The notes: generated from the sequence alone by a model not told the origin. A stretch of DNA of 64,000 bases from Paracoccaceae bacterium (GCA_020832655.1 JAFIEF010000011.1:1-64000), one strand, 5' to 3'; shown: positions 1 through 8,786, numbered from the stretch's first letter. Numbers and translations are program-made.

Positions 1-90
1 CCCCCCCCCCGGCGGGGGGGGTGTTTTTTGTTGGGGGGGGGGGGGGCGCCCCCCCCGGGGCCCCGGGGGGGGGGGCCCCCCCCGCTCCCC
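1..90. other. Homopolymer-rich, probably artefactual sequence
   Basis: The first 90 bases are almost only long runs of C and G with one T-rich patch. Normal sequence starts abruptly at about position 91. Runs of this kind are not seen in the coding backbone and resemble failed base calling or a bad contig end next to a GC-rich hairpin. No gene should be called here, although a frame stays open across it. A similar run of G occurs at 23731-23780. Confidence 0.75.
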
Positions 91-113
91 CAGGATATTT
101 CTGCAAGGATGAA
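91..113 (-). repeat. Dispersed 3'-end motif, copy 1
   Basis: The plus-strand text CAGGATATTTCTGCAAGGAT plus GAA is a variant of the family motif. Read on the minus strand it lies 10 bases past the stop of the gene ending at 124, so it would sit in that gene's 3' untranslated region. Other copies are at 8353, 8524, 13931, 15879 and 39929. Confidence 0.6.
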
Positions 114-123
114 GCGGCCGCGA

Positions 124-1158
124 TCAGCTATCGCAGATATTCTGAAGGCTGACCCATTGCCCGTCGGTCAAGGCCGCGGTTGGGGTGTCCGGGCGCGCGG
201 CCGGGGCGAGCGTGGCGAGCATCTCGGTCAGCGCCGGATCATGCAGCGCGGCGTTTGCCTGCAGTGCCGCGAGCAGGCCGACCCGTCCGTGAAACGCCGC
301 GGCAAGATCACCCCCCGACAGATCGGGCAACGGGCGCGACAGCGCGATGCGGGCATAGCCGCGCGCGGCGCCGGGGCGCAGACTGCCGGTGGTCAAGAGC
401 CGGAAGGTGGTGATGACCCCGACATGATACAGCAGCGGGCGCAGCGGATCCTGCGCCTGGGCGTGAAGCCGCGCCATGACCAGCGCGCCCGCCAGGCTGT
501 CGACATTATCGGCAAGGTACAGCACCCCCGCATCAACCAGCAGCACCGCACCGGGCAAAGGCTGAATGCGCGGGGGCGCGGCTGGCAGGTCGCGCATCAC
601 CACCACCCGCACCGGCACATCGAATAATACCCGCGACAGCATGGCCAGCGCCGCAGCGCCCTGTGCCCCCTGACAGAGTTGCGCCCCGGATTGTTGCAGA
701 TCGGCCAGAATACGTTCGCCGATCTCGGCGCGCTTGGCCATCGGCACGATGGCGGCAGTGTGATCGACCAGCGCGGGCGGCAACAGCAGCGCCCCCAGCC
801 CGAGCGCGGCCGCGCTAAGCGCCAGCATCACCGGCAGGCGCAGCCGTTCGAACCAGCCCGGCTGCGTGATCAGCGCCGCGCGCACTTCTTCCAGCGCCTC
901 GATCAGCAGGGTATCGTCAAGTTCTAGCACTTCTTCTGCCCCGCCATCGGGGCTGAAAAGCGCCGGATGCGCGCCGGGGTTGAGGCGTTCCACTGCCGCC
1001 AGCGACCAATGCGACAGCACATGCAGGCTGCGGCTGTCGCTGATCACCAGCGTCGCCTCGCCAAAGGACACGATGACGTCACGGCGCTGATCCGCGACCG
1101 CGCCGGACCATAATCCCGGCCCTTCAAGTTTGCTGTATTTCTTCAGCGCGGTCGTCAT
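124..1158 (-). CDS. Conserved hypothetical single-pass membrane protein
   Basis: The 344-residue product has a soluble N-terminal part, one clear hydrophobic segment at about residues 108-130 and a long Ala/Leu-rich C-terminal part that is probably periplasmic or membrane-associated. There is no N-terminal signal peptide. I recognise no catalytic motif or named domain. It is separated from the acyl-CoA synthetase gene by about 65 bases and lies on the same strand, but nothing ties the functions together. The start at 1158 is the only reasonable ATG. Its coding bias matches its neighbours, so the gene is real, but the function is unknown. Confidence 0.7.
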   Translation of the reverse strand: MTTALKKYSKLEGPGLWSGAVADQRRDVIVSFGEATLVISDSRSLHVLSHWSLAAVERLNPGAHPALFSPDGGAEEVLELDDTLLIEALEEVRAALITQPGWFERLRLPVMLALSAAALGLGALLLPPALVDHTAAIVPMAKRAEIGERILADLQQSGAQLCQGAQGAAALAMLSRVLFDVPVRVVVMRDLPAAPPRIQPLPGAVLLVDAGVLYLADNVDSLAGALVMARLHAQAQDPLRPLLYHVGVITTFRLLTTGSLRPGAARGYARIALSRPLPDLSGGDLAAAFHGRVGLLAALQANAALHDPALTEMLATLAPAARPDTPTAALTDGQWVSLQNICDS

Positions 1159-1224
1159 GCCCGCTTGCCTGCTCTGGTCGTTATCGGCCCATCCTAGCCT
1201 GCAGACCGCACCATTGCCAGCGCT

Positions 1225-2853
1225 TCAAAGCGCGCGCACCACCGCGCGCAGTTCAAACTTCTGTATCTTGCCGGTCGAGGTCTTGGGCAACTCCATGAAC
1301 ACCACGCGCTTGGGCGTCTTGAAGCCCGCCAGCCTTTCGCGGCAAAAGGCAATGAGTTCGGCCTCGGTAACTTGCGCACCCGATTTCAATTCGATGCAGG
1401 CGCAGGGCACCTCGCCCCATTTCGGGTCGGGCTTGGCCACCACCGAGGCCAGACCGACCGCGGGGTGTTTCATCAACACGCCCTCGACCTCTACTGACGA
1501 GACATTCTCACCGCCCGAGATGATGATATCCTTGGCGCGATCGGCGATCTTGATATAGCCGTCAGGGTGCTGAAAGGCGATATCGCCGGAATGGAAATAG
1601 CCATCCCGGAATGCCTCGGCGGTGGCGGCGGGGTTCTTCAGATAGCCTTTCATCACGCAATTGCCGCGATGCATGATCTCTCCCAATGCGGTGGCATCGC
1701 GCGGCACGGGCTGCATGGTTTCGGGGTCGCAGACAGTGATGTCTTCCATCATCGGCATCAGCACGCCGGTGCGGGCCTTGATCGCGTAGCGCGCCTCATC
1801 ATCCAGCCCGTCCCAGTCTTCGGCGCGCCAGATGCATTCGGTGACATGACCATAGGTTTCGGTCAGGCCATAGACCTGGGTGACATGAAAGCCCAGCGGT
1901 TCGATCGCGGCCAGAATTGCGGCCGGGGGCGGGGCGCCGGCGGTATAGACCTGCACGATATGGTCGAAACTGCGCCGGTCCTGATCAGGGGCATTGATCA
2001 GCGTGTTGAGCACAATCGGCGCACCGCCGAAATGGCTGACCTGCTCATCGGCAATCAGATCATACATGGCCCTAGCGGTGATGTCGCGGCAGCAGATGAC
2101 CGTGCCCCCCAGCATCGGGATCATCCATGTATGGTTCCAGCCATTGCAGTGAAACAGCGGCACGATGGTCATGTAACGCGGGTGCAGCGCCATCTGCCAC
2201 GCAATCGCCGTGCCCATCGTCATCAGATAGGCACCGCGATGCGAATAGACCACGCCCTTGGGCCTCCCGGTGGTGCCCGAGGTGTAATTCAGCGCAAGGC
2301 TTTCCCATTCATCTTCAGGCAGATGCCACGCGAAACCCGGATCGCCCGAAGCAAGAAAGCTTTCATATTCGGCATGCCGCCCGGAGGGGGTGAAACCGGC
2401 CTGGGTATCGGCGATTTCGATGATGCGGGGCGGCGTATCAAGGGCTGCGCAGGCGGCTTCCACCAGATCAAGCACCGCAGCATCGGCCAGCACCAGCTTC
2501 GCGCCGCCATGATCCAGAATATAGCGTACAGTGTCCAGATCGAGCCGCGTGTTGATGGTGTTGAGCACCCCGCCACAGGCGGGCACCGCAAAAGATGCCT
2601 CGGCATGGGGGGCGATATTGGGCAGCAGCGTTGCCACCACATCGCCCGGTGCCACCCCGGCCCCGGCCAGCGCCGAGGCCAGCCGCGTGACGCGCTCGGC
2701 ATATTCGGCATAGCTGCGCCGGATCGTGCCATAGACCAGCGCCTCGCGGGTCGCAAAGACATCCGCGGCGCGGCGCAGATGCGAAAGCGGTGTCAATGGC
2801 ACGAAATTCGCCTTGCAGCGTTCCAGCCCGGTTTCATCAGCCAGCCAGCCCAT
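1225..2853 (-). CDS. Acyl-CoA synthetase (AMP-dependent, medium/long-chain type)
   Basis: Activates a carboxylic acid to its acyl-CoA through an acyl-adenylate, using ATP and CoA in the cytoplasm. The 542-residue protein has the family P-loop (YTSGTTGRPKG, about residue 190), the YGLTET adenine-binding motif, YFHSGDIA and the hinge around DRAKDIIISGGENVSSVE, and the catalytic lysine region TSTGKIQKFELR near the C-terminus. The start at 2853 is chosen because GGGAGGA lies a few bases upstream; an upstream in-frame codon at 2907 has no such site. The neighbouring beta-oxidation genes suggest fatty or branched acids as substrate. Exact chain length is not visible in the sequence. Confidence 0.9.
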   Translation of the reverse strand: MGWLADETGLERCKANFVPLTPLSHLRRAADVFATREALVYGTIRRSYAEYAERVTRLASALAGAGVAPGDVVATLLPNIAPHAEASFAVPACGGVLNTINTRLDLDTVRYILDHGGAKLVLADAAVLDLVEAACAALDTPPRIIEIADTQAGFTPSGRHAEYESFLASGDPGFAWHLPEDEWESLALNYTSGTTGRPKGVVYSHRGAYLMTMGTAIAWQMALHPRYMTIVPLFHCNGWNHTWMIPMLGGTVICCRDITARAMYDLIADEQVSHFGGAPIVLNTLINAPDQDRRSFDHIVQVYTAGAPPPAAILAAIEPLGFHVTQVYGLTETYGHVTECIWRAEDWDGLDDEARYAIKARTGVLMPMMEDITVCDPETMQPVPRDATALGEIMHRGNCVMKGYLKNPAATAEAFRDGYFHSGDIAFQHPDGYIKIADRAKDIIISGGENVSSVEVEGVLMKHPAVGLASVVAKPDPKWGEVPCACIELKSGAQVTEAELIAFCRERLAGFKTPKRVVFMELPKTSTGKIQKFELRAVVRAL

Positions 2854-3055
2854 GCAATCCTCCCTGATTATGGTCTGCTTCGCTCGGCGTGTGACCCTTG
2901 TGGCCAAGGGTCCGAACGCCCCTCTCCCATCGGATATTCTAGAATGCCTTGCCCTGAAAAAGTCCAGTTTTTTCCGTGATGCCGCCGCTTACGCCCGGTT
3001 AACTACAACAGAGAATCCGAAATCCACCGTGGTTCGATTGTAAAGGGGATCACAG

Positions 3056-3745
3056 ATGCCTGACACTGCACTGAACAGCACCGGTCACACCCCCACGCCA
3101 TCAGAGGGCGCGCATGCGATTTCGCTGGCGATGTACAAGGATGCCAGGCTTTATGACTTCGCCCTGCGCGAGGACGGGCTGTTGCCCGACAGCCTGATTG
3201 CCACCAATACCGGCTGGCGACCTGTTCATGCCATCGAACCGGGTGACATGATCATGACCTTCGATAGTGGCATGCAACCCCTGGTCAACAATCACTGCCT
3301 GACCCTGTCCCTTGACACGGTGCCATCGCATAAGCGCTTCTTGATGGATGTGCCTGCGGGCGCGCTGGGCAACCGCAACCCCATGCGATTGCTGCCCTGT
3401 CAGGAAGTGATCATCGAATCCGACATGGCAGAGGATCATTTCGGCGACCCCTTCGTGCTGATTCAGGCGCTGATGCTGGAAGGTTTCAACGGCGTGCGCC
3501 GCCAGCCTATCGCGCAGGATCTGACGATTCACATGCTGACCTTCGCCCAAGAGCAGGTCATTCATTGCTCGGGCGCGACGCTTGTCAGCGCGCGCGCGGA
3601 AAGCGATTTCTCGCCGCTGTGGTCGGCGGCGATGGCCACGGCACCGGGCCAGCCCCGGCTGAGCTTTGGCCAGTTGCGCCGGGTGGCAGATGCGCTTAAC
3701 GGCGCGGCGACAGGCCACACCGCCAAAGCGGCGCTGCCTGTCTGA
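3056..3745 (+). CDS. Hint-domain (Hedgehog/intein-type) protein
   Basis: The 229-residue protein has the start of a bacterial Hint fold at about residues 48-75 (LIATNTGWRPVHAIEPGDMI followed by MTFDSG), the pattern of the Hint_2-type domains common in rhodobacters. Those domains are related to inteins and Hedgehog autoprocessing modules, but residue 1 of the domain region here has no obvious Cys at the expected splice position, so autoprocessing is doubtful. There is no signal peptide or RTX repeat. It faces the acyl-CoA synthetase gene divergently and its AAAGGGGAT ribosome site supports the ATG at 3056. Its role is unknown. Confidence 0.7.
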   Translation: MPDTALNSTGHTPTPSEGAHAISLAMYKDARLYDFALREDGLLPDSLIATNTGWRPVHAIEPGDMIMTFDSGMQPLVNNHCLTLSLDTVPSHKRFLMDVPAGALGNRNPMRLLPCQEVIIESDMAEDHFGDPFVLIQALMLEGFNGVRRQPIAQDLTIHMLTFAQEQVIHCSGATLVSARAESDFSPLWSAAMATAPGQPRLSFGQLRRVADALNGAATGHTAKAALPV

Positions 3746-3753
3746 GCATTCCT

Positions 3754-5949
3754 TCAGGCCGCCTTTGATGCGCGGCTGTCATAAAAGCCCCGCCCGCTTT
3801 CGGCCATGTCGCGCAGCATCTGCGGCGCCTTGAAACGCGGGCCGAACCGGGCTTCAAGATCATCGCAGACCGACACGGCAAAGGGCGCGCCCAGCATGTC
3901 CAGCCACGAAAACGGCCCGCCCGACCAAGGCGCAAAGCCCCAGCCCAGAATCGCCCCGACATCGCCTTCGCGGATATCGGTCAGCACGCCTTCTTCCAGC
4001 GCGCGCACCGCTTCCAGCGCCTGAGCGAACATCAGCCGGTGCTGCACTGTGATCAGGTCAGGCTGATCTGCGGCGGGCGGGAAATACCCGGCCAGCCCCG
4101 CCCACAAGCCCAGACGCTTGCCCTTCTCGTCATAGTCATAAAAGCCCGCCTGCGCCTTGCGCCCCAGCCGCCCCTGATCGACCATGCCGAAGACAACCTC
4201 GTCGACATCGCCATCGGGGTAGGCATCGCCCATTGCCGCGCGGGTTGCGCGCGCGATCTTCGCGCCCAGATCAAGGCTGGTTTCATCGACCAGTTGCAGC
4301 GGTCCCAGCGGCATGCCCATCAGCTTGGCGGCGTTTTCGATCAGCGCCGGGCGCACCCCTTCGCGCAGCATCCGCATACCTTCATTCAGATAGGGGATGA
4401 TGCAGCGATTGGCGTAGAAGAAACGCGCATCATTGACGACAATCGGCGTCTTGCGGATCTGGCGGACGAAATCCAGCGCCTTGGCCACGGCACGTTCGCC
4501 GGTTTCGCGCCCCTTGATGATCTCGACCAGCAGCATCTTGTCGACGGGGCTGAAGAAATGAATGCCGATGAACTGATCAGGCCGCGCGCTGGCCTTAGCC
4601 AGATCAGAGATTGGCAGGGTAGAAGTGTTGGTGGCAAAGATCGCGTCCTTTGGGATCACCGCCTCGGCCCTGGCCGTCACCTCTGCCTTCACTTTCGGGT
4701 CTTCGAACACGGCTTCGATGATCAGGTCGCAGCCTTCCAGCGCGGCGTAATCCGTGGTGGGCAGGATGCGCCCCAGCACCTCGGACTTTTTTGCTTCGCT
4801 GACCTTGCCGCGCTTCATGCCCTTGTCAAGCACCCCCTCGGCATAGCCCTTGCCGCGTTCCGCCGCGGCCTGTTCGGCATCGATCAGCACAACGTCAATC
4901 CCGGCATTGGCGGCGACATAGGCAATCCCGGCCCCCATCATGCCCGCACCCAGAACGCCAAGCTTCACCACCTTTTCGTCGCCGATAGCAGGGCGGTTCG
5001 CGCCTTTTTCCAGCGCTTCCTTGTTGATGAAAAGCGAGCGGATCATCGCGGTCGCGGACGGGTTCATCAAAACATGCGTAAACCAGCGCGTCTCGATCTT
5101 CAGCGCGGTGTCAAAGGGCACCAGCGCACCTTCATATACCGCCGACAAAAGCGCCTTTGCCGCGGGATAAACCCCATTGGTCTTGCCATTGATCATGGCA
5201 GATGCACCCACAAAGGTCATGAAACCCGCCGGGTGATAGGGCGCGCCGCCGGGCATCTTGAAGCCCTTGGCGTCCCAGGGCTTGACCAGATCGGCATCCT
5301 TGGCGCTCAGCACCCACTCTTTCGCGCGGGCCAGCAAGTCTGCGGCTGGCACCACCTCGTCAATCAACCCCGCCGATTTGGCCTTTTTCGGGTCGCTCAG
5401 CTTGCCTTCCAGCAGGAAGGGGGCCGCCCCCATCGCGCCCATCTTGCGCGACAGCCGCGTGGTGCCGCCTGCACCGGGGAAGATGCCAACCATGATCTCG
5501 GGCAGGCCGATCTTGGCCTTTTGGTTGTCAGCGGCAAAGATGCGATGGCAGGCAAGCGGCAATTCCAGCCCGATGCCCAGCGCGGTGCCCGGCAGCGCTG
5601 CCACAATCGGCTTGCCCCCTTTCAGTGTCTTGGGGTCCATGCCCGCGCGTTCGATCTTGCGCAGCACCGAATGGATATAGCTGATCGCAGTGAACACATC
5701 ACCCGCAGGGTCGTCACTGGCCGCGCCACTGGCCGAGGCCAGCACATTCAGATCCATGCCGCCCGCGAAATCGGGCTTGCCGCTGGTGATGATCACACCC
5801 TTCACGCCGTCATCGGCAAGGGCAGTGTCGATATGCGCCTCCAGCTCCTGCAAGCCTTCAATAGTCATCACATTCATCGATTTCTTGGCAACGTCCCAAA
5901 TGATGGTGGCGACACCATCCGGATCGACGGAATAGTGGAAATCGGTCAT
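3754..5949 (-). CDS. fadJ: Fatty acid oxidation alpha subunit (enoyl-CoA hydratase/3-hydroxyacyl-CoA dehydrogenase)
   Basis: Multifunctional beta-oxidation enzyme of 731 residues. The N-terminal crotonase part (about 1-190) has both glutamate motifs, GLELPLACHRIF and GLPEIMVGIFPGAGGTTRL. A Rossmann NAD site (LGVLGAGMMGAGIAYVAANA) starts near residue 330, followed by the dehydrogenase His motif (GIHFFSPVDKMLLVE) and two C-terminal 3-hydroxyacyl-CoA dehydrogenase domains. The start at 5949 follows GGGAGAG at good distance. It begins 1 base after the cupin stop, which follows thiolase, so fadA-cupin-fadJ is one translationally coupled run. Whether to call it fadB or fadJ cannot be settled by sequence alone. 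Confidence 0.93.
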   Translation of the reverse strand: MTDFHYSVDPDGVATIIWDVAKKSMNVMTIEGLQELEAHIDTALADDGVKGVIITSGKPDFAGGMDLNVLASASGAASDDPAGDVFTAISYIHSVLRKIERAGMDPKTLKGGKPIVAALPGTALGIGLELPLACHRIFAADNQKAKIGLPEIMVGIFPGAGGTTRLSRKMGAMGAAPFLLEGKLSDPKKAKSAGLIDEVVPAADLLARAKEWVLSAKDADLVKPWDAKGFKMPGGAPYHPAGFMTFVGASAMINGKTNGVYPAAKALLSAVYEGALVPFDTALKIETRWFTHVLMNPSATAMIRSLFINKEALEKGANRPAIGDEKVVKLGVLGAGMMGAGIAYVAANAGIDVVLIDAEQAAAERGKGYAEGVLDKGMKRGKVSEAKKSEVLGRILPTTDYAALEGCDLIIEAVFEDPKVKAEVTARAEAVIPKDAIFATNTSTLPISDLAKASARPDQFIGIHFFSPVDKMLLVEIIKGRETGERAVAKALDFVRQIRKTPIVVNDARFFYANRCIIPYLNEGMRMLREGVRPALIENAAKLMGMPLGPLQLVDETSLDLGAKIARATRAAMGDAYPDGDVDEVVFGMVDQGRLGRKAQAGFYDYDEKGKRLGLWAGLAGYFPPAADQPDLITVQHRLMFAQALEAVRALEEGVLTDIREGDVGAILGWGFAPWSGGPFSWLDMLGAPFAVSVCDDLEARFGPRFKAPQMLRDMAESGRGFYDSRASKAA

Positions 5950-5950
5950 C

Positions 5951-6442
5951 TCAACTCTCTCCCTTCGGCAGATTACGGGGTCCGTCCCAGTCGCTGCCAT
6001 CATGATATGTAAACCTGTTGCCCGCCCCAGAGATGTGCACCTTCATATCCACATCGACATAGGTGCAGACATCTTCATCCACCTTGGTGCCGACCACCAG
6101 AAAACGGGCGGGCGCTTCAGACCGGTTGACGAAGCGGTGCCCATTGGGCACGCCCGCCTTCCAGGCGGCGAAGTCGCCCGGATGCATCGTGATCTCGCCA
6201 TCATCCTCGACCAGCACCAGTACCCCGTCCAGCACCATCGCGAATTCATCCTCGCGCAGATGCCAATGGCGCAGCGACGCCACTGCACCGGGGTCCAGCG
6301 TCACGATATTGACGCCGAATTGCGTCAACCCCGCCAGGCTGCCCAGAAGCTGCGCCGAGCGCCCGGCCATCTGGCTGGCATAGGGTTCAGGATAGGACGA
6401 GCCGGTTCTGACCGGCGCAAGGGCTGGGTCCAGCTTCGGCAT
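5951..6442 (-). CDS. Cupin-domain protein within the beta-oxidation operon
   Basis: The 163-residue protein has a single conserved cupin barrel with the metal motif HWHLREDEFAMVLDG (about residue 58 on) and the second motif PNGHRFVNRS. The ATG at 6442 overlaps the thiolase stop in a TGATG arrangement, and the fadJ start follows its stop almost directly, so expression is coupled with both. Cupins of this kind can be enzymes or ligand sensors; the substrate is unknown. A GTG at 6445 is an alternative start. Confidence 0.85.
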   Translation of the reverse strand: MPKLDPALAPVRTGSSYPEPYASQMAGRSAQLLGSLAGLTQFGVNIVTLDPGAVASLRHWHLREDEFAMVLDGVLVLVEDDGEITMHPGDFAAWKAGVPNGHRFVNRSEAPARFLVVGTKVDEDVCTYVDVDMKVHISGAGNRFTYHDGSDWDGPRNLPKGES

Positions 6443-7653
6443 CACACCCTCTCGATGATGGTGGCAGCGCCCATGCCCGAGGCCACACAGAGCGTGGCCA
6501 GCCCGGTGCTTTTGCCGCTGCGTTCCAACTCGTCCAGAAGCGTGCCGATGATGATCGCGCCCGTGGCCCCCAGCGGGTGGCCCATCGCAATCGCACCGCC
6601 ATTGACATTGACGCGCTCGCTGCCGACGTCAAACGCCTGCATGAAGCGCAGCACCACCGAGGCAAAGGCCTCATTGACCTCGAACAGATCGATATCCGAG
6701 ATCTGCATGCCCGCGTCTTGCAGGATCTTCTCGGTCACGGGCACCGGGCCGGTCAGCATGATGGTGGGGTCGGTGCCGATCTTGGCGGTCGCGCGGATCC
6801 GCGCGCGCGGCTTCAGACCATATTTCTCGCCGAATTCCTTGTCGCCGACCAGCACCCCCGCCGCGCCATCGACAATCCCAGAGGAATTGCCCGCATGGTG
6901 GATATGCGCGATGCGCTCCAGATGCGGGTATTTCATCAGCGCGACCTTGTCGAAACCCGGCATCACCTCGCCCATATCCTTGAAGGCGGGTTTGAGCGCG
7001 CCAAGGCTCTGCATGTCGGTGCCGGGGCGGATATATTCGTCGCGCTCCAGAACGGGCAGCCCGTTGATGTCGGTCACAGGCACGACCGAAGCCGCAAAGC
7101 GCCCCGCTTCCCACGCCGCCGCCGCGCGCTTCTGGCTTTCAACCGCCAGCGCATCGGCCATTTCGCGGGTGAAGCCGTATTCGGTGGCGATGATATCAGC
7201 GGCAATGCCCTGTGGCACGAAATGGCTGTTCATCGCGACCGAAGGGTCAACCGCCACGGCCGCACCATCCGAGCCCATCGCCACGCGGCTCATCATCTCG
7301 ACCCCGCCTGCGACATAGGCCATGCCTGCCCCGCCGCGAACCTGATTGGCGGCCAGATTGACCGCCTCCATGCCACTGGCACAGAACCGGTTGATCGCCA
7401 GCCCCGGCACCTGTTCATCGAAATCCGAGGCCATCACCGCCGTGCGCGCAAGGCAACCGCCCTGTTCGCCCACCTGGGTGACATTGCCCCAGATCACATC
7501 CTCGATCGCGCGCGTGTCCAGATCATTGCGCGATTTCAGCGCATTCAGCACCAGTGCAGACAGCCGCACAGAGGTCACTTCATGCAGGCTGCCATCGGCG
7601 CGCCCCTTGCCCCGCGGTGTGCGGATGGCATCATAGATATAGGCGTCGGTCAT
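6442..7653 (-). CDS. fadA: Acetyl-CoA acyltransferase (3-ketoacyl-CoA thiolase)
   Basis: Thiolytic cleavage of 3-ketoacyl-CoA, the last step of beta-oxidation. The 403-residue protein has the nucleophilic Cys in NRFCASGMEAVN (about residue 90), the GNSSGIVDGAA loop, NEAFA, the His motif NVNGGAIAMGHPLGATGA and the second catalytic Cys in CVASGMGAAT, all in family order. GGAGGAGAG sits just before the ATG at 7653. It heads the coupled fadA-cupin-fadJ run and lies 13 bases after a GST gene that probably shares the transcript. Confidence 0.95.
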   Translation of the reverse strand: MTDAYIYDAIRTPRGKGRADGSLHEVTSVRLSALVLNALKSRNDLDTRAIEDVIWGNVTQVGEQGGCLARTAVMASDFDEQVPGLAINRFCASGMEAVNLAANQVRGGAGMAYVAGGVEMMSRVAMGSDGAAVAVDPSVAMNSHFVPQGIAADIIATEYGFTREMADALAVESQKRAAAAWEAGRFAASVVPVTDINGLPVLERDEYIRPGTDMQSLGALKPAFKDMGEVMPGFDKVALMKYPHLERIAHIHHAGNSSGIVDGAAGVLVGDKEFGEKYGLKPRARIRATAKIGTDPTIMLTGPVPVTEKILQDAGMQISDIDLFEVNEAFASVVLRFMQAFDVGSERVNVNGGAIAMGHPLGATGAIIIGTLLDELERSGKSTGLATLCVASGMGAATIIERV

Positions 7654-7666
7654 ACTCTCCTCCGGT

Positions 7667-8308
7667 TCAGGATGTCGGTTTGGCCCGGTCGGCAGGCGAT
7701 CCGGGCATCAGCTCATAAGGATGTTTCCAGCCGGGCAGCCCTGCGATGCGCTCAAGCCAGCGGTCGATCTGCGGCCAGTCGGCGCGCGCAAACCCGAACG
7801 GTTCGGGGTAATACAGATAGCCGCAAGCGGCGAAATCGGCGATGGTCGGGCTATCCCCCACGATCCAGTCGCGCCCGTCCAAATGCGCATTCAGCACTTT
7901 CAGCGCATCGCGCAACCGCGCGGTCTGAAAAGCAATCACCGGGCCGGGGCGCTTGGCCTCTGGCAGAAAATTCGACAGAAATCGCACCGAGGACGCATTG
8001 GCGGTCAGCTTGTGATTGTCCCAAAACAGCCAGCGCAGCAGCTCGTCCTGTTCCTGCTGGTCCGCACCCAGAAACTTCCCGGCCTTGCGCGCGACATGCA
8101 GCTGGATCACCGCAGACTGGGTCAGCACCCGCGCGCCATCTTCCAGCACCGGCACCTCGCCCATCGGGTTGAGCGCGCGAAAGGCGGGGCTGCGCGTGGC
8201 CCCGGCAAAGAAATCGACCCGGACCGGCGTCCACTCAAACCCGGCCAGTTCCAATGTCAGCGCCGCCTTGTAGGCATTGCCGCTTTCCCCGAAACAATGC
8301 AGCTTCAT
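7667..8308 (-). CDS. Glutathione S-transferase family protein
   Basis: The 213-residue protein has an N-terminal thioredoxin-like GST domain (about 1-75), including the cis-Pro and SNAIL-like region PMGEVPVLEDGARVLTQSAVI, and an alpha-helical C-terminal domain with GDSPTIADFAACGYLYY. It probably binds glutathione and conjugates or reduces small electrophiles; the substrate is unknown. It is 13 bases upstream of fadA on the same strand, so it may be the first gene of that operon. Confidence 0.88.
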   Translation of the reverse strand: MKLHCFGESGNAYKAALTLELAGFEWTPVRVDFFAGATRSPAFRALNPMGEVPVLEDGARVLTQSAVIQLHVARKAGKFLGADQQEQDELLRWLFWDNHKLTANASSVRFLSNFLPEAKRPGPVIAFQTARLRDALKVLNAHLDGRDWIVGDSPTIADFAACGYLYYPEPFGFARADWPQIDRWLERIAGLPGWKHPYELMPGSPADRAKPTS

Positions 8309-8352
8309 GCGCGCGCCTTCCCTGTCTGCCAGAACCCGTGAGCGGATAATTT

Positions 8353-8374
8353 GAGTATTTTGGGCAAGATGAAG
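8353..8374 (-). repeat. Dispersed 3'-end motif, copy 2
   Basis: Plus-strand text GAGTATTTTGGGCAAGATGA plus AG. This copy does not directly follow a stop codon. It faces copy 3 at 8524-8543 in inverted orientation, with about 150 bases of non-coding sequence between them. Confidence 0.7.
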
Positions 8375-8523
8375 CCAGCAGCCTGATCATAGTAACCGCG
8401 CGTTAAGGTTAATGCGCGATGGTTGCAGGCGCGGTACAGGCTGGAGAGCCGATGACCGCGCAAGGTGAAGCCGCCCCGTCCCGTTGACGCCACAAGCCGA
8501 GGGGCGGGGCGCATTGCATGGGT

Positions 8524-8543
8524 TTCATCTTGCCCAAAATACT
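8524..8543 (+). repeat. Dispersed 3'-end motif, copy 3 (inverted)
   Basis: The plus strand reads TTCATCTTGCCCAAAATACT, the exact reverse complement of the core of copy 2. The pair could fold into a long stem around 8375-8523, a stretch in which I find no gene. Confidence 0.7.
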
Positions 8544-8573
8544 CTCGCCGAAGGCAGCGGGGTTTCATCGGTT

Positions 8574-8786
8574 TCATCGCTTGCGCTCCTCCAGTTCCGA
8601 ATTGAACAGGCGCAGCCGGTGGCGCAGGTTTTCGTCATGGGTGACAGAGTCGAAATTCTCGAACAGGAAGGACAGCGCCTCGCCTTCATCCAGCCCGGCC
8701 TCTTGCGCGAAGCGTTTCAGGCGGCGATAGCCGTCTTCGGTCATCGCCGCGTTGAAGCGCCGTGTCAGGCGAAAGCGTTTGGGCAT
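8574..8786 (-). CDS. Small conserved hypothetical protein, basic N-terminus
   Basis: A 70-residue protein, rich in Arg, Glu and Phe and probably all helical, with no cysteine and no membrane segment. The ATG at 8786 is preceded by AAAGGGGGGA, a strong ribosome site, and the gene lies 31 bases after the acyl-CoA dehydrogenase stop, so it is probably co-transcribed. The shape (ALSFLFENFDSVTHDENLRH) is reminiscent of small regulatory or ribosome-associated proteins but I recognise no family. Confidence 0.65.
   Translation of the reverse strand: MPKRFRLTRRFNAAMTEDGYRRLKRFAQEAGLDEGEALSFLFENFDSVTHDENLRHRLRLFNSELEERKR

Noticed and set aside
1567-2979. Long plus-strand open frame (470 codons) across the acyl-CoA synthetase gene
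   Set aside because: Antisense to a clear AMP-synthetase gene; the translation is His/Arg/Gln-rich without motifs, as expected for a shadow frame in GC-rich DNA.
4039-6012. Plus-strand open frame of 657 codons across fadJ
   Set aside because: Exact antisense of the fatty acid oxidation fusion; no motifs or ribosome site.
8400-8420. TTAAGGTTAA as a possible CtrA site
   Set aside because: The half-sites are 2 bases apart, not 7.
8305-8577. 90-codon minus-strand frame between GST and the small protein
   Set aside because: It runs through both inverted motif copies (FILPKILKLS comes from the motif) and has no ribosome site or conserved text.
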